A stretch of 64,000 nucleotides of DNA, taken from NCBI RefSeq assembly GCF_018138385.1, contig NZ_JAGSIE010000005.1, forward strand, positions 33,394 through 97,393, read 5' to 3'. Both the position numbers and the translations under genes were made by a program. Numbering within the stretch: position 1 is the stretch's first letter; each line of letters opens with the position of its first letter. Below the pieces are notes generated by a model. That model saw only the letters and a program-made list of their open reading frames with translations. It did no database searches and was not told the origin of the DNA. Below, in pieces: positions 47,327-56,028 of this stretch. This stretch comes from Allobacillus saliphilus. Its GTDB lineage: Bacteria; Bacillota; Bacilli; Bacillales; Alkalibacillaceae.

Positions 47327-48997
47327 GTGGCTATACAGAAAATAAACGGAAAAGATTTTGCACAAATGGTTCTGATGGGTGCGAATCATTTGTCGAATCA
47401 GTCACAGATGATTGATTCATTGAATGTTTTTCCTGTTCCGGATGGAGATACAGGTACAAACATGAATTTAACGATGACTTCTGGAGCAAAAGAAGTTGAA
47501 AAGGTTACAGAAGATCACGTCGGTGAAGTAGCTGCTTCATTTGCTAAAGGTCTATTGATGGGAGCTCGCGGAAATTCTGGTGTCATCTTGTCACAGATAT
47601 TTAGAGGTTTTTCCAAGAGTGTTGAAAGTAAAGAAAGTTTAACAGTGAGTGATTTAGGAGAAGCACTTGAAGCAGGTGTTGAAACAGCCTATAAAGCTGT
47701 AATGAAACCGGTTGAAGGTACAATTTTGACTGTTGCGAAAGATACTGCTAAACAAGGTACAATCAGTGCGAAACATACTGATGACGTCATTGAATTTTTC
47801 GAAGAGGTTTTAAAAGAAGCAAAAGCTTCACTAGAACGCACACCTGATTTACTTCCTGTGTTGAAAGAAGTCGGTGTAGTCGATAGTGGTGGACAAGGCC
47901 TTGTTACGGTTTATGAAGGCTTCTTAGCTTCATTGAAAGGTGAAGAATTGCCCCAAACGAGCGCTGCTGCACCTTCTTTAGATGAGATGGTCAGTGCTGA
48001 ACACCATAAGATGCATCAAGATTTTATGAATACGGAAGATATCGAGTTCGGTTACTGTACTGAATTTATGGTTAAGTTCGAAGAGGATAAACTAAAAGAT
48101 CATCCGTTTGATGAGGAAGAGTATCGAAACACATTGAGCGAGCATGGTGATTCATTATTAGTCGTTTCTGATGATGATGTTGTGAAAGTACATATCCATA
48201 CCGAGTATCCTGGTGAAACCATGACAATCGGACAAAAATATGGAAGCTTAATCAACATCAAAATAGAAAACATGCGTGAACAGCATACGTCTATTGTCGG
48301 TGAAAAGCCGAAAAAAGAAGAAAAACCTGCGAAAAAAATTCCTTTGGGCATCGTAACTGTAGCTATGGGAGATGGAATTACAGAAATGTTTGAAAGCCTC
48401 GGTGCAACAGTTGTCATTGAAGGTGGACAAACGATGAATCCAAGTACACAAGATATTGTCGAGGCAATAGAGCAAGCTAACGCTGAAAACGTACTTATTT
48501 TGCCTAATAACAAAAATATTGTCATGGCAGCAGAACAAGCTTGTGAGCTAGTTGAATTCCCTGCGAAAGTCGTTCCGACAAAAACGGTTCCACAGGGAAT
48601 GAGTGCTATGCTGATGTTCAATCCAGAAGGAGATTTGGAAGCGAACCAAGCAGAAATGACTGAGGCAACGAATCACGTCAAAACGGGTCAAGTGACTTAT
48701 GCTGTCCGTGATACGTCGATTGATGGCAAAACAATCAAAGAAGGCAACTTTATGGGAATCCAAGATGGGGACATAGAAGCTGTCAATCCAGATAAAATGG
48801 AAACCGTTAAAGAATTGCTTAAAAACATGATTGATGATGAAGAAGATGAAATCGTCACGATTCTTCAAGGCGAAGAAGCGACAGATGAAGAAGTCGAAGC
48901 GATCGAGTCCTTTATCGAAGAAGAATACGATGAAATCGAAGTTGAAATCCACAAAGGAAATCAGCCAATCTATTCATTTATTTTCTCAGTGGAATAA
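47327..48997 (+). CDS. fakA: Fatty acid kinase subunit FakA (DAK-type, YloV)
   Basis: A 556-residue kinase that phosphorylates fatty acids held on FakB proteins. The N-terminal DhaL/Dak2 domain (about 1-200) has NVFPVPDGDTGTNMNLTM with metal-binding aspartates and LLMGARGNSGVILSQI; the middle and C-terminal parts are the FakB-binding FakA domains (about 230-556). The start is GTG 47327 behind GGGAGG. It links exogenous fatty acid use to the PlsX route encoded 11 kb downstream. Confidence 0.93.
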   Translation: MAIQKINGKDFAQMVLMGANHLSNQSQMIDSLNVFPVPDGDTGTNMNLTMTSGAKEVEKVTEDHVGEVAASFAKGLLMGARGNSGVILSQIFRGFSKSVESKESLTVSDLGEALEAGVETAYKAVMKPVEGTILTVAKDTAKQGTISAKHTDDVIEFFEEVLKEAKASLERTPDLLPVLKEVGVVDSGGQGLVTVYEGFLASLKGEELPQTSAAAPSLDEMVSAEHHKMHQDFMNTEDIEFGYCTEFMVKFEEDKLKDHPFDEEEYRNTLSEHGDSLLVVSDDDVVKVHIHTEYPGETMTIGQKYGSLINIKIENMREQHTSIVGEKPKKEEKPAKKIPLGIVTVAMGDGITEMFESLGATVVIEGGQTMNPSTQDIVEAIEQANAENVLILPNNKNIVMAAEQACELVEFPAKVVPTKTVPQGMSAMLMFNPEGDLEANQAEMTEATNHVKTGQVTYAVRDTSIDGKTIKEGNFMGIQDGDIEAVNPDKMETVKELLKNMIDDEEDEIVTILQGEEATDEEVEAIESFIEEEYDEIEVEIHKGNQPIYSFIFSVE

Positions 48998-49025
48998 GAA
49001 AAATGAAACAGCGGGTGGATGAACT

Positions 49026-49626
49026 ACTACCCATCAAGTAGACAATGAAAATAAGTCAAATTAATCCTAAATGGCCTTCGTCCGATATTCAATTGGACTA
49101 AGGCCATTTAGTCTTTTTTGGTACCTTTGGTGATTGTAAAAATGAATGTATCTTTCAAAGGCTTCTTTCAGATCTTCAAAGGTGTCGTACTTTTGTTAGG
49201 TAAATAATACTCCTCGCTCTTCAATATACCGAAAAAACCTTCCATAGAACCATTATCAATACATCTTCCTACTCCATTTACGTAAAACGGTGGAACTGGA
49301 GATGTTATAGTGATAAACAACTTCACTTAGGGAGTACTTACCGCTTTCATAATCTTTCACAGCCTGTAATTTAAGTTCTTGCGAGTAACGATTCCAAGTC
49401 TTCGATTCTCTTAATCCCTCAACACCCTCAGTCTCAAATTTATGGAGCCACCTCTTTAAAGTGCTTTCTGATATTCCGTTATATGAGCAGTAATCAACTA
49501 TAGAACAATTCCTCGAGTCAGATGACTGAACAACCTCTATCTTAAATTCATCAGAGTAGGATCGTTGAGATATAAAAATGCCCCCTTCAAAGTTAGTTTT
49601 TTTAACTGTATAATTTGAAGGGAGCA
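49026..49626 (-). mobile_element. Remnant of an IS3-family (IS150-like) insertion sequence
   Basis: Imperfect terminal inverted repeats can be matched: CTACCCATCAAGTAGACAAT from 49027 and, on the other strand, CTCCCTTCAAATTATACAG ending near 49625. Only about 600 bp remain; complete relatives are about 1.3-1.5 kb. The transposase is a fused and frameshifted remnant. It lies just after fakA and marks the left edge of the accessory insert. Confidence 0.75.
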
Positions 49627-49627
49627 T
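49067..49627 (-). pseudogene. IS3-family transposase, orfA joined to the end of orfB by an internal deletion
   Basis: On the - strand, orfA is seen as QRSYSDEFKIEVVQ, a helix-turn-helix (NGISESTLKRWLHKF) and a second one ending STVLRKW. It then jumps into the orfB C-terminus CIDNGSMEGFFGILKSEEYY, which holds the catalytic Glu, and, after a frameshift, DTFEDLKEAFERYIHFYN and LNGLSPIEYRTKAI with a stop at 49067. The first two catalytic aspartates are deleted. An ATA stands where the orfA start would suit a GGGGG ribosome-binding site, so the start codon may be lost too. Confidence 0.85.
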
Positions 49628-49700
49628 ATCAGGAATGCTCGCTGTTTTTTGTTTATACTATTTTTTAATTCTAAACTTTAAGAATATTTTAACGATTAAT

Positions 49701-49729
49701 TGACAACCATATATAATTAATGTAATATT
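49701..49729 (+). promoter_or_regulatory. Sigma-A promoter for the secreted protein gene
   Basis: Consensus TTGACA (49701-49706), 17 bases, then TAATAT (49724-49729). It is one of the strongest promoter matches in the window and lies just outside the dead insertion sequence. Confidence 0.75.
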
Positions 49730-49751
49730 ATAGAAAAGGAGGTGGATTTTA

Positions 49752-50117
49752 GTGAGAAAGCTGATTGTAAGTATTTTGACTATTACACTTTTTCTTCTCA
49801 TATCATCTACAACCATAAGTGGTTATGCAACAATCACTCCGCAAGAACAGACAATTGAAGGCAGTAGTGGAACGGCTTATTGGACATTTAGTTGGGGAAC
49901 TGGATCTAACCCTTGGCGTGTTGATTTTGCGGCAGATACGGATCGTTCATACGTAACTATTGACCGAAATACGAATAGCACCGCGATGACTCACCAACAG
50001 TATTATAGCTTAGGGTATGGTACTAACTATGATAATTACACACCTCGCCTTAGAGTAATGGATAGTAATTATATCATCACAGGGGTTGACACAGCCACTG
50101 TTTATCAAAACAGATAG
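49752..50117 (+). CDS. Small secreted protein of unknown function
   Basis: A 121-residue product that I do not recognise. It starts with a signal peptide of about 26 residues: basic MRK, a hydrophobic stretch, and likely cleavage after SGYA. The mature part (about 95 residues) is rich in T, Y, S, N and W with no Cys, and looks like an all-beta secreted domain (TAYWTFSWGTGSNPWRVDF). AAAAGGAGGTGG precedes the GTG start, and the promoter is strong. It has no relation to the flanking housekeeping genes and may have come with the insert. Confidence 0.75.
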   Translation: MRKLIVSILTITLFLLISSTTISGYATITPQEQTIEGSSGTAYWTFSWGTGSNPWRVDFAADTDRSYVTIDRNTNSTAMTHQQYYSLGYGTNYDNYTPRLRVMDSNYIITGVDTATVYQNR

Positions 50118-50119
50118 AC

Positions 50120-50541
50120 TAATAGAGGCTGGGACAAAATCTTTAAAGTAGACTCAGATGTGAACATTCTAATTTAGTGTGCCGGAAATACCCGCTTCGG
50201 AAATATACTGCGCTTTTACCCACAGGGCATAAGGCGACATCTGCGATAAATCGCAGTGTCTTCTATATCGCGGGCAGCTGTTGAGCCTCCTCGTGCTTTG
50301 CACTGCGGGGTCTCACCTAGGCTTTTGCTCCCGACGCCCAGGACGGGCTAGTGTCAACGTTGGCCACAGGACGTACTTCTACAGGATGTGTTGGTTTCCC
50401 CGTTGCACACAGGACGTGTGCGGTTTTTGCGGAATTTCTTTTATTTTCTGACCGCAGAAGTCTCCGTATATTTCTTACGCTAAGTTAGATTGTTATTTGT
50501 GTTTCTGAGTTAATAACTTTGATTTATCTCAGCCCCTATTA
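50120..50541 (+). repeat. Dispersed structured repeat, copy 3 (longest)
   Basis: The outer ends TAATAGAGGCTGGGA (50120-50134) and TCTCAGCCCCTATTA (50527-50541) are complementary except one mismatch and one G-T pair. Inner closing arms: GGAAATATAC (50199-50208) and GTATATTTCT (50466-50475). Hairpin 1: 50236-50260. Hairpin 2: TGAG (50282) with CTCA (50312), inner GTGC-TTT-GCAC. Small AGGAC-loop hairpins follow. No gene is seen in these 422 bases. Confidence 0.88.
50336..50421 (+). repeat. AGGAC-loop mini-hairpins in copy 3
   Basis: GCCC-AGGAC-GGGC (50336-50348) and GCACAC-AGGAC-GTGTGC (50405-50421) have different stems around one loop. Between them are GGCCACAGGACGT and CTACAGGATGTG, which look like broken versions of the same unit. 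Confidence 0.75.
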
Positions 50542-50558
50542 AAAAGGGGGAGAAATTC

Positions 50559-51236
50559 ATGCTCATGGAAGCTAAAGGAATTCAGGTTACATATGAACAA
50601 GGTAAAAATCAGCAAATTTTCGCACTGAGCAACGTTGATTTGGTGATTAACAAACAGGATTGGATTTCCATATTGGGACCTTCAGGCTCGGGCAAAACAA
50701 CGTTATTGAATGTGTTGGCAGGATTACATACCCGTTTTGAAGGCACAGTTGAATTTAACGGTAAGAAGTATAGTGACTTTACAAAAGAAGAGCTTCAACA
50801 CATGCGAAGAAATAAAATAGGTTATATTTTTCAAGATTATCGACTCTTTGATCAGTACACTGTCTTGGAGAATGTAATGATGCCTTATTGGCCGTATGAA
50901 AATAAGCTACATCTGAAGTCAAAAGCTAAAGAAATCATTGGACACTTAGGACTAACTGAACGCATAGACGCATTACCAAACGAATTGTCTGGAGGAGAAA
51001 AACAAAGAACCGCAATTGCCCGCGCGTTATTAAATGAACCTGATGTATTATTATGTGACGAACCTACAGGTAATTTAGATGAAGACAATCGAGACCACAT
51101 ATTGGAAATATTGAAAACATTGAACGAACAAGGTATTACGATTCTTCTCGTAACACATGACCCATTAGTCGGAAAGTTGGGTAACAGAGAATATTACATG
51201 CGTGATGGCAGGCTACAAGAGGTGCAGCCTACATGA
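50559..51236 (+). CDS. ABC transporter ATP-binding protein (MacB/LolD type)
   Basis: A 225-residue nucleotide-binding subunit. Walker A GPSGSGKTT starts at Gly40, the signature LSGGEKQR at 143, and Walker B with the catalytic Glu168 is LLCDEPTGNLDE; the H-loop is VTHD. The Glu-Pro-Thr-Gly-Asn-Leu-Asp motif is typical of the MacB, LolD and FtsE subfamily of mechanotransmission transporters. AAAGGGGGAG precedes the ATG. Its stop overlaps the permease start (ATGA). Confidence 0.93.
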   Translation: MLMEAKGIQVTYEQGKNQQIFALSNVDLVINKQDWISILGPSGSGKTTLLNVLAGLHTRFEGTVEFNGKKYSDFTKEELQHMRRNKIGYIFQDYRLFDQYTVLENVMMPYWPYENKLHLKSKAKEIIGHLGLTERIDALPNELSGGEKQRTAIARALLNEPDVLLCDEPTGNLDEDNRDHILEILKTLNEQGITILLVTHDPLVGKLGNREYYMRDGRLQEVQPT

Positions 51237-53854
51237 ATCGTTTAAGTTTTTTAAAGGCTAAACGAAATAAATGGTATTCTGGTATTTTCATGATCGCTTT
51301 CTTTTTCATTTTACTTTGTTTTCCTGTAGCCATCCATTCTGTTTTCAACTTACAACAAGATGTAGAAAGTAATATATCCCATTATGCACGAGGCAGTTAT
51401 GATTTATTGGTTAGAGCAGAAGGCAATCAACATCCATTGGAGGAAGAACTGGGTATCGTACCTGAAAACTATATTGGTTTTGGTCAGGGTGGTATTTCCA
51501 TTGAGCAATGGGAACAAATTCGAGATCGAGAAGATATCGAAATTGCCGCACCTGTCGCATCTCTAGGTTATTTTACAGGGGTGACTTCGAATTTTGGTGT
51601 TATGTTTCTGGATACAAGCAGCTATTATGAAACAACGTTTTTCACAGAAGATGGAGTTAATTCTTATCCAGTCGGTAACCGGCAAATGTGCTATTTATTA
51701 GAGTCTGGAATTGAAGTAGATGGTAAACCAGTTCATCCAAAATATGAATTCTTCACGGATAACCGTGAACTACTGAATTATTGTAAAGATGAAGCGCCAA
51801 ATTTTTTAATGCCTAGCACGTATCAACTTGTCGTGGGAATTGACCCGGAGGAAGAGGAAAAACTGGTCGGTGTTTCTTTTGATAAAATTGATCCTGAACA
51901 GACCATCAGAGGCCCAGCCTATCAATTTCAGCAAAATGGATTCCCCAACTCACCATTATTGCCAGTACTAGAGATTGAAGGTCCATCACCCACCTTGAAA
52001 GCCAACGTAACAGCTGCAACGCTTGACATCGAACCTACTGAAGTTGTCGCATTAAGAGAAAGATATGATATAGGCAGTACAGTTGATGATTATCCTCATG
52101 ATTTCTATCAGTTACTTGATCCGGAATATGCAGAAAAGCGTCAGTCACTCATCAACGATTTACAAGCCATACCAAGAGATGAAGTTTTTGAGTTTACCGC
52201 CGACTTAGGTAAAGAATTGAAGTCCTTTCATCAAAATGGAATCATCCTTTTTGAAGATGGATCTGTTCGCCATTTGGCTGATCATCCAGAATTATTTGGC
52301 GGACGCTATTTTGAAATGTATGACTTCTTAAATAACCCAATTTATTATCAAGCCGGATATCCAAGTTATGATTTAAGCGGTGAAGGTATTCAAATCAAGC
52401 AAGCCGGTGAAGAAAACGGTATTCCGACGTATCGGGAAATTATCAAGAAAGGGATGACAAGTGAAGAAGCCTCCGATCAAGGAGAAGATGTTGTTATACT
52501 CGATCCTGTTGATACCATAGATTTTGGGGAAAGGGATATCGATTTGGCATCCAGTCCGCTCGGAATCTATCAATTTTCTCCGGTATACGGGAAAGGTGAA
52601 AATGGCAATGAGGTGGAATTGAAACCGACCTTGACACCGGGAAGTTTTATTACTCCCCCGGCTAAAGGTGTAACGAATATCGAGAGTTCTATCCTTGTCA
52701 AAGGTGATCAACCGATTGATGCAATCCGGATTAAAGTTGCTGGAATTACGGGTTACACGGATGAATCAATCCAGAAAATTGATGCCATCACTGATGAACT
52801 GGAAGAGATAGGTCTAATGGTGACCAAGATTGCAGGGTCATCACCGCAAACGATGGAAATGGACGTTGAGAATATCGGTACAGTCAAAGAATCGTGGACG
52901 ACTTTAGGAGCAGCTGGAACTATTATCTCTGAGTGGAGTTTGACCAACCTGCTTCTTGGCTTATTGTTTGTCTTAGTTGTGTTAACTTACATGCTGAATC
53001 GTTCACATTTTTGGTCTGTCGTTAATAAAAAAGACATTCTTTTGTATCAACAAATGGGTTGGTTAAATCGTGATATCAGACGAATTGGAAAACAAGAGAA
53101 TCTATTATTGATATTGACGAGCATCGGAATAGCCGTTCCTTTTGTTGTGGCAATCCCTGCTTTTTCAGTCATGGAATGGGATTTACTTTTCTTATTTATT
53201 TGTTCAGCGATTTCATTTCTCATTTTCATGCTTGTAATGAATCATTACTATACGAAACAAATCACCAGTTCAAAAGGGAAGAAGCGAATGAATTGTGAAA
53301 AAATCAAAAGAAAAAATTCTTTAGTCAGTAAAAACTTAGCTTTTTATCAAAAACATATTCGGACATCCTTTGTACAACTGTTTTTGGTCAGTAGTTTAAA
53401 TTCAATTGTTTATTTGGCGTTAACAGGTACGGTGACGACGACCAATGTAACCGCATTAGGTGAATTTGTTAATGTCCAGATTAATGCTTGGCATACAATC
53501 ATCCTCGTAGTTACGTATATTCTAGGAATAATCACCTTGTTAGAAAGTAACTATTCTTTATTAAGAGAGCGAGAAAAAGAAATTACAACCTATCTCTCAA
53601 TTGGGTGGAGTTTAAAAGATATATCCCGCTTATTATTAAAAGAAATTGCCATTTGGAGCTCAGTGGCCGTTGTATTGGGAATGATCTTAAGTACGTTTGT
53701 CTACGCTATTTTATTTTCGATTAGCTTAAGCCATATCATCTTAATTATAGGTGTTTGCTTGGTATTGTTTAGCGTAGTCATGTTCATATCTAGAATCTTT
53801 ATCGAAAGGTTATTGCGCAGGAAACATATCAAAACAAACAGTCTATCTGCTTAA
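51233..53854 (+). CDS. FtsX-like ABC transporter permease with a very large extracellular domain
   Basis: An 873-residue permease. One N-terminal transmembrane segment (about 15-37) is followed by some 530 residues outside the membrane, then transmembrane segments from about 572 to 595 and in two further groups, ending with a C-terminal FtsX-like pair near 770-860. The topology is MacB-like, with an enlarged ectodomain and a duplicated FtsX core. No linked two-component system or peptide gene shows its substrate; antimicrobial peptide resistance or lipoprotein release are only possibilities. Confidence 0.85.
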   Translation: MNRLSFLKAKRNKWYSGIFMIAFFFILLCFPVAIHSVFNLQQDVESNISHYARGSYDLLVRAEGNQHPLEEELGIVPENYIGFGQGGISIEQWEQIRDREDIEIAAPVASLGYFTGVTSNFGVMFLDTSSYYETTFFTEDGVNSYPVGNRQMCYLLESGIEVDGKPVHPKYEFFTDNRELLNYCKDEAPNFLMPSTYQLVVGIDPEEEEKLVGVSFDKIDPEQTIRGPAYQFQQNGFPNSPLLPVLEIEGPSPTLKANVTAATLDIEPTEVVALRERYDIGSTVDDYPHDFYQLLDPEYAEKRQSLINDLQAIPRDEVFEFTADLGKELKSFHQNGIILFEDGSVRHLADHPELFGGRYFEMYDFLNNPIYYQAGYPSYDLSGEGIQIKQAGEENGIPTYREIIKKGMTSEEASDQGEDVVILDPVDTIDFGERDIDLASSPLGIYQFSPVYGKGENGNEVELKPTLTPGSFITPPAKGVTNIESSILVKGDQPIDAIRIKVAGITGYTDESIQKIDAITDELEEIGLMVTKIAGSSPQTMEMDVENIGTVKESWTTLGAAGTIISEWSLTNLLLGLLFVLVVLTYMLNRSHFWSVVNKKDILLYQQMGWLNRDIRRIGKQENLLLILTSIGIAVPFVVAIPAFSVMEWDLLFLFICSAISFLIFMLVMNHYYTKQITSSKGKKRMNCEKIKRKNSLVSKNLAFYQKHIRTSFVQLFLVSSLNSIVYLALTGTVTTTNVTALGEFVNVQINAWHTIILVVTYILGIITLLESNYSLLREREKEITTYLSIGWSLKDISRLLLKEIAIWSSVAVVLGMILSTFVYAILFSISLSHIILIIGVCLVLFSVVMFISRIFIERLLRRKHIKTNSLSA

Positions 53855-53876
53855 ACGTCTATCCTAATTAGACAAT

Positions 53877-53914
53877 AAGAAAGCACCTCAAATCCCTGAG
53901 GTGCTTTCTTTTAC
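53877..53914. terminator. Bidirectional terminator between the ABC permease and the purine permease
   Basis: AAGAAAGCACCTCA and TGAGGTGCTTTCTT form a perfect 14-bp stem with loop AATCCC. A-rich and T-rich flanks serve both strands, ending the convergent genes. Confidence 0.93.
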
Positions 53915-55173
53915 ATCGTTGCCTTGACGATAAACTCCAAAACAAATAATCCGGCAATCACCCATAGAATCGGAGTGGTTGCTTCTTTATTTCCTGTAAA
54001 ATATTTAATTAATGGGTAAGCGATAAATCCAAATGCCATTCCATCTGCAATGCTATACGTGAATGGAATCATGAACATGATCAAGAACATAGGAAAAGCT
54101 TCCGTCAGATCATTTACATTGATGTGTTTAATGTTTTGCATCATTAGCACACCAACGATGATTAAAATCGGACTGATTGCATTTGCTGGAATCAAACTAA
54201 TGTAAGGAATCAGTAATATAGTTGACAAAAAGAGTATGCCGGCAACGACACTTGCCAGGCCCGTTCGTCCTTTCGCGGCAATCACTGCTGCGTTTTCCGC
54301 GGCCGGGATTGTCGGTGACGTACCGAAAAAGCCACTAAATAATGCAGCGATCGATGAACTTTGACTGCCTACTTTATATCGTTCGGGCTTTCCAACCATG
54401 TCAACCTGACCTTGCAGAATGCCAATTGTTTCGAAAATCAACACGAGGGCAAGGGGCAATACAGCTGCCCAAAATGTGATTTGGCCGATGTGATGAAATT
54501 CAGGCGCCACCCATCCGTCAGTAATACTGTCCAATGAAATTGAGATCGGCTCCTGCTCTGAAAGCCCAAATACGAAAGTAAGCATCGTACCAACAATCAT
54601 TGTAATCAAAAAGTTCGCTGGTACATTTTTTACAAATAAAAGTACACCAATGAGTAACGTCACTAAACTCACAATGACATATGGTGAAGAAAGATCACCT
54701 AGAGAAATGATGGAATGATTCCCACTGACAATGAGTTGGGCATTTTCCAATCCAATTAATATTAAAAATAATCCTAAGCCGATTGTAATACCATGTTTCA
54801 ACGTATTCGGAATTGCACGGCTTAAGTACGAACCCATTGGTGTAAAAGCGGTAATTACGAAAATTAGACTTGCAATCACCACTACACCTAAGCCTTCTCC
54901 ATATGAATAATCATATTGTTGAACGATGGAGTAGGTGAATAACGCATTGACACCCATGCCAGGTATGATGAGGAGTGGCAGCTTTGCCCAAATCCCCATC
55001 AATATACAACCGAGTGTACTTGCTAGAATAGTAGCAATCATACCGAATTCCATATCTAATCCAGCGTCTGCCAAGATAGCGCTATTGACGACGACAATAT
55101 AGACAGTCGTTAAATAGCCAATTAAGCCGGCAGAAATTTCACGTATCCAATTTTTATTTAGTCTATTCATCAT
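53911..55173 (-). CDS. Purine (hypoxanthine/guanine/adenine) permease, AzgA/PbuG type
   Basis: A 420-residue membrane protein of the NCS2-related AzgA family, with 12-14 hydrophobic segments. Motifs AGLIGYLTTVYIVVVNSAILADAG, PGMGVNALFTYSIV, FGTSPTIPAAENAA and YPLIKYFTG match PbuG/PbuO proteins. The base preference cannot be told. Two ATGs in tandem (55173, 55170) follow AAGAAGGA. No purine riboswitch is seen in the short leader. In B. subtilis no such gene lies between yloV and sdaAB. Confidence 0.88.
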   Translation of the reverse strand: MMNRLNKNWIREISAGLIGYLTTVYIVVVNSAILADAGLDMEFGMIATILASTLGCILMGIWAKLPLLIIPGMGVNALFTYSIVQQYDYSYGEGLGVVVIASLIFVITAFTPMGSYLSRAIPNTLKHGITIGLGLFLILIGLENAQLIVSGNHSIISLGDLSSPYVIVSLVTLLIGVLLFVKNVPANFLITMIVGTMLTFVFGLSEQEPISISLDSITDGWVAPEFHHIGQITFWAAVLPLALVLIFETIGILQGQVDMVGKPERYKVGSQSSSIAALFSGFFGTSPTIPAAENAAVIAAKGRTGLASVVAGILFLSTILLIPYISLIPANAISPILIIVGVLMMQNIKHINVNDLTEAFPMFLIMFMIPFTYSIADGMAFGFIAYPLIKYFTGNKEATTPILWVIAGLFVLEFIVKATM

Positions 55174-55221
55174 TTTCCTTCTTTTTTATTAACCCTCGAC
55201 CCACCCGGGATGAAACCCAAG

Positions 55222-55253
55222 AGACATTATATAGGTACGTAGACTAGCTTTGC
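55222..55253 (-). promoter_or_regulatory. Promoter for the purine permease
   Basis: On the - strand TTGCAA, 18 bases, then TATAAT, leaving a leader of about 45 bases before the start codon. Coordinates are approximate. Confidence 0.55.
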
Positions 55254-55275
55254 AAATGATTTTGTTTATATAAGG

Positions 55276-55304
55276 TTGGGCTTTTCCTTAATTCTTGGTA
55301 AAAT
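55276..55304 (+). promoter_or_regulatory. Sigma-A promoter for sdaAB-sdaAA
   Basis: TTGGGC (55276-55281), 17 bases, then TAAAAT (55299-55304), 32 bases before sdaAB. It diverges from the permease promoter. Confidence 0.6.
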
Positions 55305-55336
55305 AGAAGTAAGACAATAAGTAAGGATGGTGCCTT

Positions 55337-55999
55337 ATGAAATTTAGATCGGTTTTTGATGTGATTGGTCCGGTTATGATTGGTCCGTCAAGTTCACATA
55401 CAGCAGGAGCTGCTAGAATCGGAAAGATGGCTCGCCAATTATATGGACGTCAACCAAAATGGGCCAAAATCCATTTGTATGGTTCGTTCGCAAAAACATA
55501 TCAAGGTCATGGTACAGATGTGGCTATTGTAGGTGGCTTATTAGATTTTGACACATTTGATGAGCGAATTAGGCAAGCTTTTGAGTTAGCAGAAGAAGCA
55601 GGGATGGCATATGAATTCATTGAAGAAGAAGGGGCATCAGAACACCCGAATACGGCACGAATAAAAATCGGAGATGATGAAAGCGATTTCGAGCTAGTTG
55701 GTATTTCAATCGGTGGAGGAAAAGCTGAAATTACCGAAATTAATGGATTTGAACTGAGATTAAGTGGTGAAAATCCAGCGATTCTTGTTTTGCATAATGA
55801 TCGACATGGTGCAATCGCTTCGGTGACGAGCGTTTTGGCAGACAATAAAATTAATATCGGTCATATGGAAGTATCTCGTCGTGATAAAGGAAAAGAAGCA
55901 ATGATGATTATCGAAACCGATCAGCGGATTCCGGATGAGATTATGGAAAGGCTGGAAGGCTGCGATCATATTTTAAGTGTTATTTCGATTACAGAATAA
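55337..55999 (+). CDS. sdaAB: L-serine dehydratase, iron-sulfur type, beta subunit
   Basis: A 220-residue subunit of the [4Fe-4S] enzyme that deaminates L-serine to pyruvate. VFDVIGPVMIGPSSSHTAGAAR is the hallmark N-terminal motif. The C-terminal ACT domain (about 145-220: ILVLHNDRHGAIASVTSVLADNKINIGHMEVSR) probably binds serine as an allosteric ligand. AAGGATGGTG precedes the ATG. Confidence 0.95.
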   Translation: MKFRSVFDVIGPVMIGPSSSHTAGAARIGKMARQLYGRQPKWAKIHLYGSFAKTYQGHGTDVAIVGGLLDFDTFDERIRQAFELAEEAGMAYEFIEEEGASEHPNTARIKIGDDESDFELVGISIGGGKAEITEINGFELRLSGENPAILVLHNDRHGAIASVTSVLADNKINIGHMEVSRRDKGKEAMMIIETDQRIPDEIMERLEGCDHILSVISITE

Positions 56000-56028
56000 A
56001 ACATATAGAGTAGAAGGAGGGAAGTAGC

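Noticed and set aside
49752..50117. The secreted protein gene as cargo of the adjacent insertion sequence
   Set aside because: Both inverted repeats of the IS can be placed at 49026-49626, so the gene and its promoter lie outside it.
55174..55336. Purine riboswitch in front of the purine permease
   Set aside because: The leader after the predicted start is only about 45 bases, and the conserved purine-aptamer core and loop pairs cannot be found.
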